This document shows positions 35,508 to 45,773 of a DNA stretch of 64,000 nt, piece by piece. Location of the stretch: the NCBI GenBank assembly GCA_039545355.1, contig BCJJ01000012.1, forward strand, positions 1,404,192-1,468,191. Direction: 5' to 3'. Numbering within the stretch: position 1 is the first letter of the stretch; every line of letters begins with the position of its first letter. Origin of the DNA: Trichosporon coremiiforme. Taxonomy: Eukaryota; Basidiomycota; Tremellomycetes; Trichosporonales; Trichosporonaceae. The translations under genes were made by a program, and so were the position numbers. Below the pieces are notes generated by a model that saw only the letters and a program-made list of their open reading frames with translations, searched no databases and was not told the origin of the DNA.

Positions 35508-37772
35508 ATGGCAGGACAATCAACGAAATATTCACCCGTGCCGAACGACGATGCCGACATCGAGAAGGCTTCGATGATCTCTTACGTCGGAGGAAGCCTG
35601 CGCAGGACAAGGCGGAGGCGCCCGCTCGTGATACTCTTCCTCTGTGGAGCTATCTCGCTTATCTTTATCCTCGCCGCTTTCCTTACGTACAGCTACAACC
35701 TGCCTAGCACGCTCGCAGGTACTGATGTCTACGGAGACTGGTCCGGTGACAACTCGGAGTACAACTCCTTCCTCATCCAGGACGACCCGACGCACGTCGT
35801 TATCCAGGCCGTCGATGTCAACATTACCCCGCCGGCACCGCTTCTGCAGCCCCTCACGACCCGTCCGCCTCTTGACCAGCTTATCGAGTACTATGCTCAC
35901 GGCACGCTGAACTTTACCCACCAGACTAAGCGGCCGCAGGTCGACCTCGTTACGCTTTTCGTGAACGCTTCCTCGGACTACTTTGCCTATGCGAAGAACA
36001 AGAAGTCAGAGGAGGAGGGTCTCGGTTCGCTGAAGAAGCAGTCGCACCACTGGCGCGACAACGGCGAGCTGCGTGGCGGACTGCGGTCTTTCGCCCTGTC
36101 GCTGCGGGAACGCCTCCGTACGATTCACGTTGTTTCAGCGGCGTTCGACTTCCCCGACGACGAGCGCCCTGTGCTCCCCGATGACATCGAGGGCGACACC
36201 GACCGGTGGCAGCTAGGCCAGATCCCTGAGTGGCTTGACTGGGCAAGCCCTGGTAACGTCCAGTGGCACTTCCACTCGGAGATCTTCCGCCTCCCCCGCG
36301 ACGAGGACGGATCCCTGGACAAGAGCATTGCCGACATCAACGAGGAGGACTGGCGCGCGCTCTCGCTGCCCAACTTCAACTCGTTTGAGATCGAGAGCCG
36401 CCTTCCGTTCGTCAACGACCTCAGCCCCAACTTCATCCTTAGCAACGATGACATGTTCCTGATGAAGCAGCTCAGCCTGGCTGACTTCCACCACCCGCTG
36501 CTTGGCCCCATGCTCCGCCCCGAGCCCGGACTCAAGGTCGGCTTCAAGCTGATCCCCGAGCACAAGTCGACTCCCGGCGAGTGGGGCGGCCTCAACCACG
36601 CCAACATTCTCATCGGGCAGCGTTTCGTCTACCGCGACCGCTGGTACCTGACGCACATGCCGAAGGCCATGACGCAGGCGATCACTCAGGAGAGCGAGGT
36701 TATGTTCGCCAGCGTGTTCACCGAGGCCGCGACCCGCTGCTTCCGTGAGAGCCGCCGCGGCCGCGCCGACGTTGAGATGGCGTGGCTCTGGACTTGGCTC
36801 CAGATCGAGCGATGGCGCGAGGCTCTGCTCTGGACCTGGACCGTCGCGCGCCTCGGAGGCGAGGACGGCATGATCGGCGAGCGGGAGAAGAACGAGATCC
36901 GCGACGCTCTCGGTCTCCGCAAGGGCGAGGAGTATAACGAGAAGGAGATCCTAATCAAGGTCACCCGCGACAAGCGTGAGACCTTCAAGGATGTGGAGAA
37001 GTACACCGACGAGGCTGGATGGGAGCACCCCCTGGCGACGCGGCTCATGCACACGTCTCTCGACGGCGCCCTCCCCCCGACGTCCGAGTACCACCGCGAC
37101 GGCGGCAAGCCCGACCCTAACATGGTTGACGGGCAGCGTATCTGTCGCATGGAGGTCGCGCGTTGCTTCCCCGAGGGCTTCTTCTCGACAGAGGACGAGT
37201 ACAGCGCTGTCGAGGTGTTCAAGCTCCTCACCTTCCTCGGCGACGGCCGCTGTGGTGACTGTATGACGGAGGCGCTGCTCAACAAATCGGGCAAGCGCGG
37301 CCTGTCTGCCTTCCTCCCCAGCGTCGACGCCGTGTACTTCCCGCCCAACATCAAGGCGCCGCAGTGGAGCCGCTCCGAGCCCATGCTCCCGCTTACGCCG
37401 ACGTGGAAGGAGGCTGACTTCTCTATGGAGGCCAACGTCCGCTCGGGCCAGGACGCGTGGGAGGGTTTCGAGCCTCGCGCAGACGGCGGCGTCAACATGC
37501 GCGCCTGGACCGTCAAGCTCCTTTCGCGCTACGCGTACACTTACGCGCGGACGGACTCGCGCTTCAACATGATCCACAACGTGAAGGAGCTCAACGGCGA
37601 CACGAAGGCCATGGACGAGTCCAGGACGCTCGCAATGGCTTGTATCAACGACGACGTTGACAAGCCCGAGAACTCACCCGCGGTGCAGGCCGCGATGCGC
37701 GAGTGGATGGAGCGCCGCTTCGGCGAGGACTCCGAGTTCGTCAAGTGGGAGAAGTCGTTCCCGTGGAGCTAG
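35508..37772 (+). CDS. XPT1: Stealth-family sugar-phosphate transferase (Xpt1-like xylosylphosphotransferase)
   Basis: Single exon, 754 aa. A basic cytosolic patch (LRRTRRRR, 31-38) precedes one transmembrane segment at about 40-62, giving a type II Golgi-membrane layout. Stealth conserved regions follow in order: the NGELRGGLRSFALSL stretch and IHVVSAAF (CR1 type, about 183-212), then FNSFEIESRLPFVNDLSPNF and ILSNDDMFL (CR2, about 286-317, with the conserved Asp pair), a CR3-like stretch including HMPKAM (about 384), and a CR4-like C-terminal part. The family transfers hexose- or pentose-1-phosphate. In Cryptococcus the homologue Xpt1 puts xylose phosphate on protein mannans. The substrate here is inferred from that homologue. 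No introns, unlike nearly all neighbours. Its upstream spacer is 3.7 kb. Confidence 0.8.
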   Translation: MAGQSTKYSPVPNDDADIEKASMISYVGGSLRRTRRRRPLVILFLCGAISLIFILAAFLTYSYNLPSTLAGTDVYGDWSGDNSEYNSFLIQDDPTHVVIQAVDVNITPPAPLLQPLTTRPPLDQLIEYYAHGTLNFTHQTKRPQVDLVTLFVNASSDYFAYAKNKKSEEEGLGSLKKQSHHWRDNGELRGGLRSFALSLRERLRTIHVVSAAFDFPDDERPVLPDDIEGDTDRWQLGQIPEWLDWASPGNVQWHFHSEIFRLPRDEDGSLDKSIADINEEDWRALSLPNFNSFEIESRLPFVNDLSPNFILSNDDMFLMKQLSLADFHHPLLGPMLRPEPGLKVGFKLIPEHKSTPGEWGGLNHANILIGQRFVYRDRWYLTHMPKAMTQAITQESEVMFASVFTEAATRCFRESRRGRADVEMAWLWTWLQIERWREALLWTWTVARLGGEDGMIGEREKNEIRDALGLRKGEEYNEKEILIKVTRDKRETFKDVEKYTDEAGWEHPLATRLMHTSLDGALPPTSEYHRDGGKPDPNMVDGQRICRMEVARCFPEGFFSTEDEYSAVEVFKLLTFLGDGRCGDCMTEALLNKSGKRGLSAFLPSVDAVYFPPNIKAPQWSRSEPMLPLTPTWKEADFSMEANVRSGQDAWEGFEPRADGGVNMRAWTVKLLSRYAYTYARTDSRFNMIHNVKELNGDTKAMDESRTLAMACINDDVDKPENSPAVQAAMREWMERRFGEDSEFVKWEKSFPWS

Positions 37773-38911
37773 TCGCGAGGAAGAGGAAGCAGACACGACG
37801 CAGACTATCACGGCACTGCCATATCAGCAAACAGAGCAACATTATACAGCCTCGCGGCCATATCTCAGGCCGGCGATTAATTGACATCTATCTCATACAC
37901 ATCAAATCATCAACCGTTTGAAGCGCATTGCCCTGCATTGGATACCTTGTATTCATTCATTGTCCCTCTGCTTCTATCTCTGTAGCTCATGATACAATAT
38001 GCATGTTAAATTCTCGAAACTCTGGTCGGTCGAGCAGCCCCACAGCAATGATACGATACCAGCACCCCTCTGGTTCGGAGATTCCCAGCATTCTGGAACT
38101 CTAGGTTTGTCAAGAGCATGAAACGATGGCTGTAACCTGTGGGTTCGTCTGGGGTGCCTGTGGGCAGTGGCCTGTAAGGAGATGTGTCGGGAATCTGTGC
38201 AGAATGCATCACTCACACCGCCTTCACCTCCACTGCGCCACTTGAAACGACGCGGGAGAGTGTCAAACGTCGAGCTCAGCATCGATGACGGCGCCGGCGG
38301 TGCATCACTCAGCTCAGTGTTGCGCTGGGCATGTCTGCATGCCACTTGGCCGCTGACCAACCATCACACGATAGAAATGAAGCCAAAGAATATGGCCACG
38401 TGTTAAGGTTTCGCAGACCGGCGGGATCGACGTGTTCCATAAAAGTTGAAAGCTGTATTAACTGGGCACGACGCCTCCTGAAACGCACCACTTTTCGCGG
38501 GGTTCTCGGGCATCCCTGTCGAGACCTCTCAGCCCCACATGCATGCATCTCGGTGCATGGACCGCGACGCGCGACGCACCAGCGGCCCGGGGCTGACGAT
38601 GCGTACGTGGCGTGCATGCGGAGTGCTGCCCATGTCCTGAAAGTGTCTGTGAGACGGTGGAGGAATGCTCCCGTCCCCGCCAGAGCCCGCCGCTGCGCGT
38701 GTCCCCTCCCCGCGTTCTGAGCCCAAGAGGCCGGGCCCTGCCCTGCGCGCCCTGCACAGCGGCTCTGGGACGACGACACCGGTGCTCATGAGCGTTGCGG
38801 GACCTCGTTCACATTTCGACGTTTCCACCTCGCCTTGATCTTCATCTTACAAGCCACCACAGTCCGGCCCGCCTCTCTCTTCCCCGACACTGACCAGGCA
38901 AGCATACCGCT
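37773..38911. other. Intergenic region, 1.1 kb
   Basis: Contains the 3'UTR of the stealth-family gene (A/T-rich near 37.83-38.0 kb) and the promoter of the NIPA gene. The open frames inside lack domains and splice support. No gene seen. Confidence 0.5.
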
Positions 38912-40443
38912 ATGGTGCAAGACAAGTACATCGGGCTAGCGCTCGCGTTCTCCTCATCCGCCGCTATCGGGTACGTTGCTCATTGTCCCCATCGCGCCCG
39001 CCGCCTTGACAGCGGCGAGCAGCGATGAGCAAGCCATCTTGGCGTTGCCGCGCCGCTGACGCCTTCCCACAGATCAAGTTTCATCATCACGAAGAAGGTG
39101 CGCTGCGCTCATCACCATTCTCGGAGCGAATCTGACAAAGCAGGGGCTGAACGATGCCGCGAAGCGACCAGCAGACTACCCGCACAGCCACCAGCGGCAG
39201 ACAGGGCCTAGGAATGCTTGTGGGTCGGCGCAGCTAGGGTGTACGTTGCGAAGCTAACATGCAGCCGACGATCTGGCGTATCTCCAGAATCCGATCTGGT
39301 GGGCGGGAATGATTACGATGGTCGTAGGAGAAGGTGAGCTCTTCTGAGACATACCTAGCTGACATTGCAGTCGCAAACTTCGCAGCATACACGTTCGCGC
39401 CGGCTATCCTCGTCACGCCGCTTGGTGCGATGAGTGTCATCATTGGTGCGATCCTCGCCTCGTTCATGCTCGACGAGAAGCTCGGACGGCTGGGAGTGTG
39501 CGGGTGCGCGAGCTGCATCATCGGATCTGTTATTATTGTTCTGCACGCGCCGAGTGACAAGGAGGTCGAGACGGTCGACGAGATCCTCGCCTATGCGTCC
39601 AAGCTGCCATTCCTGATCTACCTCGGCTTTGTTGCTGTGTTCTCGACGTTCATGATCTTCCGCATCGTGCCGCGCTATGGTACTAAGAACCCCATGGTGT
39701 ACCTCTCGATCTGCTCGCTGGTCGGCTCCGTGTCCGTCATGGCCATCAAGGGCTTCGGTATCGCGCTCAAGCTCACGATCGCGGGCAACAACCAGCTCAC
39801 GCACATCAGCACGTACATCTTTGGTGTTGTCGTGGTGTCGTGCATCCTGATCCAGATGAACTACTTCAACAAGGCGCTCGACACGTTCTCGACCAACGTC
39901 GTCAACCCGATCTACTACGTCTTCTTCACGACCGCGACCATTGTCGCCTCGGCGATTCTCTTCCAGGGCTTCAACACGACCGACGCTGTTAACACCATCT
40001 CGCTCCTGTGTGGCTTCCTCACAATCTTCATGGGGGTCTTCCTGCTCAACATCTCCCGCCAGCCCGAGGTGCCGCACCACACGACGAGCCTCGAGACCGG
40101 CCTCATGAACCCGCGCATGTCCATGTCGGGCCGCATGTCGATGGAGGGCCAGCAGGGCGGCGCGACGCTGTGGAACTACGGCAACGGCGGTGCCGTGCCA
40201 CCCGCATACGCCGAGGGCGGGGCCGCGAACGGCCACGGCCGCCGCAGCAGGCTGTTCCAGCAGCAGAACTCGACGCTCTTCAACGCGTTCGAGGAGGAGG
40301 GCGTCGCGCTCACCCAGCTCCAGGAGGAGGATGAGAGCGACGACGAGGAGGCCCAGCGCCGCAGCTCGGACCAGTACAAGCGGAGCCTGGTCGGCCGCAG
40401 GGGAGACGTCGAGGGAGGAAGGCATCCGGCGTACGAGGTGTGA
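38912..40443 (+). CDS. NIPA-type magnesium transporter (DUF803 family)
   Basis: Five exons, join(38912..38970, 39073..39097, 39144..39219, 39265..39333, 39371..40443), 433 aa. Exon 2 is only 25 nt. The start gives MVQDKYIGLALAFSSSAAIG joined to SSFIITKKGLNDA, the first NIPA helix and its GSSFIIxKKGL motif. Then come YLQNPIWWAGMITMVVGE and VANFAAYTFAPAILVTPLGA, family hallmarks, followed by further helices to about residue 315 (nine or so in total). The C-terminal ~120 residues are a cytosolic Ser/Glu/Arg-rich tail. Known family role: Mg2+ transport across endosomal or plasma membrane. It ends 190 bases from the convergent PWP1 gene. Introns are 46-102, 46, 45 and 37 nt long. Confidence 0.9.
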
Positions 40444-40633
40444 GCGGGAGTAGTCTGTGCGGAAGCTACAGGATAGATTGAGGATAGAGCGAGAGACAGA
40501 GAGCGGGACTCACGAGGCGCCCTTGGACCGTGAGACGGTGCTGTAGAGACCTGTAGGTTTTGTTGCATTACATATAGACTCTGCTCCGGGGTTGCTCTAA
40601 GGGTATTATGTGCATAATTGGGGTGGGGTTGTT

Positions 40634-42318
40634 CTACATGTCCTCGTCGCTGTCGTCGCCCATATCGCCGGCGTTGTTGACGATAACGCCTCCGCCCTGC
40701 TTCTCCTTGAGCTCGCGGCCGAGCTGCCTGATGCGCTCGCCGAACGCCTTCCTGGCTCCCGGGTTGACAGAGACGTCCCAGACCTGGAGGGTGGCCTTGC
40801 TGCCTCCTCCGGCCATGGTGAGGGGCTGCTCGACGTCGGGGCACCAGCGGGCAGTGAAGACCTTGCCGAGTCCGAGGTCGCGCGACGTGACGAGCGAGAT
40901 GTCGCGTCCGCCAGCCGACTCGTCAATGTTCCAGATCTTGACGAGCTTGTCCATGCCGGCGGTCATGAGGCATCCGGGGATGTGAGGGTTGGGGTCGAGG
41001 GCGGAGGCGGCGCCGTCGTGCGCGCTGAGGGTCCACTTGGGCTGCGTCGAGAGCGGGTCGGCGTTGGACGAGATCGCCCGCGCGTCGTAGCACAGCACGA
41101 GGCCGTTCTCGAGCGACACGAAGAAGTCGGTCGGCCGGTGCGGGTCCCACCGGATACACTCGACGTCGGCGCCGACGTCGACCGCGAACCCGTCGCCTCC
41201 CTTCGTCATCGGGTCCCACACCTTGACTGTCCTGTCCCAACCGGCGGAGAGGACGGCCGTGTCGCCATTGGGCGGCGACCACTGCACAGCCTGCACCTTC
41301 TCGCCTCCGTGGGGCATCCACGAGCTTTGCGCCTTCATCGGGCTCTCGCGCGTGAGGTCCCAGAGCTTGACGGTTCCGTCGGCACTTCCCGAAAGCAGAA
41401 GGTTGCGGAACTTGGGCGTCCAGCTGAGCGACAGCACAGACTGGACGTGGTACTCGTCGTTCGGCTGGGGCTGGATCATCTGGCGCCGCTTCTTCTTTCC
41501 CGTGCCCTTCGGCTTGGCCTCGGGCTTCTCCAGGCTGCCCGGCGGTCCGAGGATCGCACTCGGGTACAGGGGGTCGAGGATGTCGCAGTCCCAGATCTCG
41601 ATCGAGGAGTCGAACGTGGCCGCAGCGACGAAGGAGCCACTCCGCTCGCCGTTCGTCGAGGAGCAGCCGGCGGGGGCAAAGTCGAGCCACTCGACGCCGA
41701 GAGGGAAAGCAGGAATCATCAGGTCGTGGTGCGTGTAGAGCGCCTCGTTGCTCTCATCGTACACGTGGAAGTCGAGGGAGGACAGGTCCTCTGTTGTCCT
41801 CGCAGTGATGATGACGTTGTCGGTCGGCACGATCTCGAGCTCCTCCCGCTCCGCCGCCTCGTCGTCCTCCTTCAGCGTGATGTACGGGTCCTCCTCGTTG
41901 TTGGCGTAGTACGTCAGACCCTTGATGTTGGCGAACGCGCCCATCGCTGGTTGTCAGTTATGCCTTCGATCATCCAAAGCTCACCGTCACCAGCTCCAGT
42001 GCCCTCGTCATACTCGTCCATCTTGAACGCGGACAGGTCGTTCGGGTCGTGCGGCTTGGCGTCCTCCTCCATCGCGTCGTCGTCCGCGCTGTCCTCCTTG
42101 CCCGACTCGTTTCCGTCCTCCTCGTCCACGTCCTCCCACTCTTCGCCCTCCTTCTTCTCCATCTGCGCCAGCTGCGCCTTGAGCTGCTCTAGCACACCCT
42201 CGCCGCCCATCTTGCCGACGCGCTCGAGCTCCTCGTCGTTCAACTCGTACTTCTTCGGGTGCGCCAGCGACTTGCCGCGCGGCACCCACGTCAGGGACGA
42301 AATCAGTGTTCCCGACAT
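40634..42318 (-). CDS. PWP1: Periodic tryptophan protein 1 (WD40, ribosome assembly)
   Basis: Two exons, complement(join(40634..41945+1, 41985..42318)); exon 2 begins at 41946 after a 38-nt intron. 548 aa (yeast Pwp1 576). The start MSGTLISSLTWVPRGKS and the following acidic segment (about 58-110, Glu/Asp-rich) are typical. Then comes YYANNEEDPYITL and at least five WD repeats (for example IEIWDCDILDPL, GTVKLWDL, RTVKVWDP, KLVKIWNID, ATLQVWDV). The C-terminus is acidic (GDDSDEDM). Known role: nucleolar assembly of the 60S subunit and rRNA-gene chromatin. It is divergent from NCA2. Confidence 0.93.
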
Positions 42319-42750
42319 GTCGTGTGGTCGTGATCGGGGTCGGGGTCGATCGGTGTCGTTGTTGTGACGATTTGGGGTCAAATCTTCCACACCTAGTCGG
42401 TCCACCTGACGGCTCTCAGAACTTCGAACTTCTCCCAAGATTTGTGGTGGAGGCACGTGGTCTGATATCATCGCGTGACAATATTATTACGTGTAATGAG
42501 GCAGACTCACTCCGAAACATGGGTGCTGGGTGAAATGTAAATGGACGAATTACGTCATGCCCTGGCGCATCGAGCGGGTCGCGGTTCACCTTCGAGTGTC
42601 GCGTACCGGGGGGAGCGGGACATCGATCGCAGTCGGATTGAAGCTTGTTGTCCTTCCTGACATCTACGCACCACTCACTCGACTCACACACCACTTGTGC
42701 AAAGCAGTTGCGCCGGGAACGCCTCCCGGACGCACGTTAGCAGTTTCACG
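42319..42750. promoter_or_regulatory. Bidirectional promoter, PWP1 and NCA2
   Basis: A 432-base spacer between divergent start codons, with an A/T-rich patch (ACAATATTATTACGTGTAAT near 42.48 kb). No gene seen. Confidence 0.5.
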
Positions 42751-44681
42751 ATGGGCAAGACCCCGACCTCGAGCTTCTCAGAGGAGCAGCTGAAACACAA
42801 CCTCGGCACCCTCTCCTCCATCCCCCTCACTGTCTCCGACCCCTCCAAGCTCAGCGCCGAGTCCACATCCGCGACACCGTCGAAGAAGCTGAAAGATGCC
42901 CTCGACGAGCTCTCCGCGTCGGACCCGCCGTCCATGCACAAGCTGGCGCACCTCCTGAAGGACATTGCGCAGCCGACAGGCAACATCAGCGGTATCGCCA
43001 ACGTCAGCGCGGTCGACTCCGCTGCCGAGGCAGAGATCCTCGCTCGCGCAGTCACGATCATCTGGTCTAACGTCACCGATGACCTCATTGACAGCGCACT
43101 CGAGCTCGACGACGACCTCACCTACTGGGAGATCGGTCTGCAGTCGCGGTGGGGAGCAGTCATTTACCTCGTGCAATGTAAGTGCAGAGTGGAGTAGCTT
43201 AATGTTGCCCTTGTCAGGCTGACCGTACAGCGCTCCCTAACCGTCTCCTCCACGCAGTCGGCAGCACCCTGACGCCGGGCAGCATCTGGAACCAGGTCAA
43301 GAGCATCCACTGGCCGAAGCGCGGGAGCCTCTTCCGGCCACTGCACGGCTATGGCTCTGAGAAGATTTCCGACCAGCTCGCCGCGATAACGTCGCCGGTG
43401 CGGCTGACGCGGAACGAGATGGTTGGCAACGCGCGAGCGCTGCAGTTCTCGCGTGATGCGGCTGCGCGCCGTGTCGGCATTCTCGCGAGCCAGGCGCCGA
43501 ACTGGGCTGCACGCGAGGAGAATGGAACACTCTCGACGCAGTCAATGGAGGATGAGACGACTCGTGTGTACAAGCTTCTCTGTGTCGTGCTCGAGACTGG
43601 ACCGCCGGACGAGAAGACGGTCCACGAAGTGAGCGTCGGCAAGCGCAAGCCGAAGAAGCAGGTTAAGCTCGCCGAGGCGAAGACTGTCGAGCTGCCCGCG
43701 CCCGAGGCAACGGCGCAGTCGCTCCTCGACCTCATGGCTGTTGGTCTGCCGGAAGCGCGGAACAATCTCAGCGACACGCTGAAGAACTACGGCCGGCCGT
43801 CGTTCGCTACGCGGTACTGGCCTGCGTTCCTCCTCCTCCCGCCGTGCCTGTACTACGCCGGACGTCTGTTTGGTAACAACAAGGAGTGGCTGAAGGAGCA
43901 GCTCGTGAACGCCAAGGAGACGGTGCGCGGCTTCCTCGTGCAGTGGGTGTGGGAGCCGATCGAGCACATTACCAAGACGATGCGCGGCGGCGGCGAAGGA
44001 CTAGGCGTCGCGCCCGAGACGGTCAAGACGGACCGCGAGTCGCTCGACCGAATGGTCATGGATCTCGGCAAGGACTATTACCACATGGACAAGCAGCAGC
44101 TCGAGAAGCTGAAGGATCAGGTGAACGCGGGCGACCTGGAGAGCGTGCTCAAGGTGTACGAGAGCGAGATGCGGGCCCCGATCAAGAACGCCCTCTTCGG
44201 CTACCTCATCCGCACGCTTCTGATCCAAGTGCAGAAGACCAAGACGGACCTGTCGGTCGCGCTGCTGCAGCTTGACTCCCTGTTGCAGAGCCAGCAGCTG
44301 ACCTTCGCATTCGTCGGTATTGCGCCCTCGATTCTCGTGCTCTGGATGGTTTGGGGCTGGATCCGCAACGTGACCAGCGGCGCGAACCGCGGCAAGGGCA
44401 GAAAGCGCCGCTACTTCTACGGCATGCGGAGCATCGAGCGCCTCCTGATCACATCGACGAAGGAGGACGGCCGCATGAACGACCGCGACCGCGGCATGCT
44501 GATCGTGGACGTCAGCGGCCTCCGCGTCTGGGCAGCGGGCATCAAGCGCTCGAAGCGCGAGGCGTTCCTCTCCGACCTCCGCCTGTTCGAGGACCAGAAC
44601 CTGGACCGCGACGACAAACTCCGCGTCGTCGACCGCATCTGGCGCTGCTGGGGCCTGGACGGTACTCACTCCATCACTTAA
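42751..44681 (+). CDS. NCA2: Nca2-like mitochondrial protein (nuclear control of ATP synthase 2)
   Basis: Two exons, join(42751..43177, 43231..44681), 625 aa (yeast Nca2 616). The start is the first ATG in frame (MGKTPTSSF). The central conserved part includes the segment SPVRLTRNEMVGNARAL. A hydrophobic segment lies near 340-356 (PAFLLLPPCLYYAGRLF). The amphipathic NCA2 domain follows (GYLIRTLLIQVQKTK, then LDSLLQSQQLTFAFVGIAPS). A second membrane segment is near 500-520 (VGIAPSILVLWMVWGWI). The C-terminus has the family ending with MRSIERLLI and LIVDVSGLRVWA. Known role: in yeast, with Nca3, mitochondrial expression of ATP synthase subunits 6 and 8. The intron is 53 nt. Confidence 0.9.
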
Positions 44682-45773
44682 TGGCAGTAGACACGGTAGA
44701 TCGCTCGCATACATTTGGGATGCCACGGTTAACGGATAACGGTAACGCAGCGGGCGCACGTAAACCAACACGGTCTGTGGGTTCAGACAAAGTCTGTTCT
44801 GGTGTTCTGTGTGAGATCCGTACCTCACTCCAGGGTCGCGCCGGTCTCAACAATGGAAGAGAACAAGTCTGGAAACGCTGGAACCCTCATAGAGCCAATC
44901 TCAGCACAACAATCTGATACAGCGCTCGGTCTCTCGTGGTGTCGCGGATCGTCTGGATCGTCTGTCTCAGAGTTTGGTCTTGTCCTGAACATGACGACCG
45001 GCTGGTCGCCATGCGGCGTGCTCGGTGAAACGCGGGAGGTGCACGAGTCAGATGCTCAGTGGTAAGAGTCGACGATTGTGGCTATTCGGCTTCGCTGCGG
45101 CTGAGCGATGGCGTGCGCCACCGCCGAACGCCCACCGCCGACTGACCCGTTCTGCACATGCTCCACAGCGCTCGGTGCGCTCATCTCACGTCGATCGATG
45201 CCGCGAACGGCGCAGCAGGTGCGCTTGTGGATCAGACTTGTGCGTCGGTGGCGGCGCATGTGGCGCTGGACCGGGAACAATAGCGAATCCATTGTTGTGT
45301 CCATGTTTCTCTGAACTCTCCACTAACGGTAACATCTACGGCCGCGCGATACATGGCCAGACCAAGTCAGCACATAGGCGCTCATGGCGCATGCATGTGG
45401 GTGCTGCGTAGAACTGACCCGGTTCCATCGCAGCGATGCGGAAAGCGGCGCCGTATGGCTGAGATGGGCTGAACTGACTCTGCGCGATGTGCACCCTCAC
45501 CGTGAGCGCGCCGGGTGTGACAATGACCACGAGTTCTATTGTTCTCCCTCGCTGACCTTCAGCACCGCAACGCGCATACATATGCCGCTGTAGCTGGCGG
45601 CGCAGACTTGTGTTTCTGCATTCAACGAGCACCGCCTCCCCCGCGGACTCGCTCACCATCTTCTTCACACTTCCGCACTTACGCACTTACGCACTTTCCA
45701 GCAAACGACATCGACACACCCGACACGACAACACTCTTTGCCCTTCGCCGATTACCTTTCGTCCACAGCCAGT
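44682..45773. other. Intergenic region, 1.1 kb, upstream of the CFEM gene
   Basis: I see no domain-bearing frame. The last ~150 bases have CT/CA-rich leader character, with a repeated ACTTACGC motif at 45.67-45.70 kb. A missing first exon (signal peptide) of the CFEM gene could lie here, but no hydrophobic leader with a good donor was found. Confidence 0.45.

Noticed and set aside
39355..40425. 356-codon minus-strand open frame opposite the NIPA gene
   Set aside because: The Arg/Glu/His-rich translation is the complement of membrane-helix codons. The plus strand gives a complete NIPA protein.
40610..42367. 585-codon plus-strand open frame opposite PWP1
   Set aside because: It is the antisense shadow of the PWP1 exons; GC-rich third positions keep the opposite frame open. 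The minus-strand reading has WD repeats and a proper intron.
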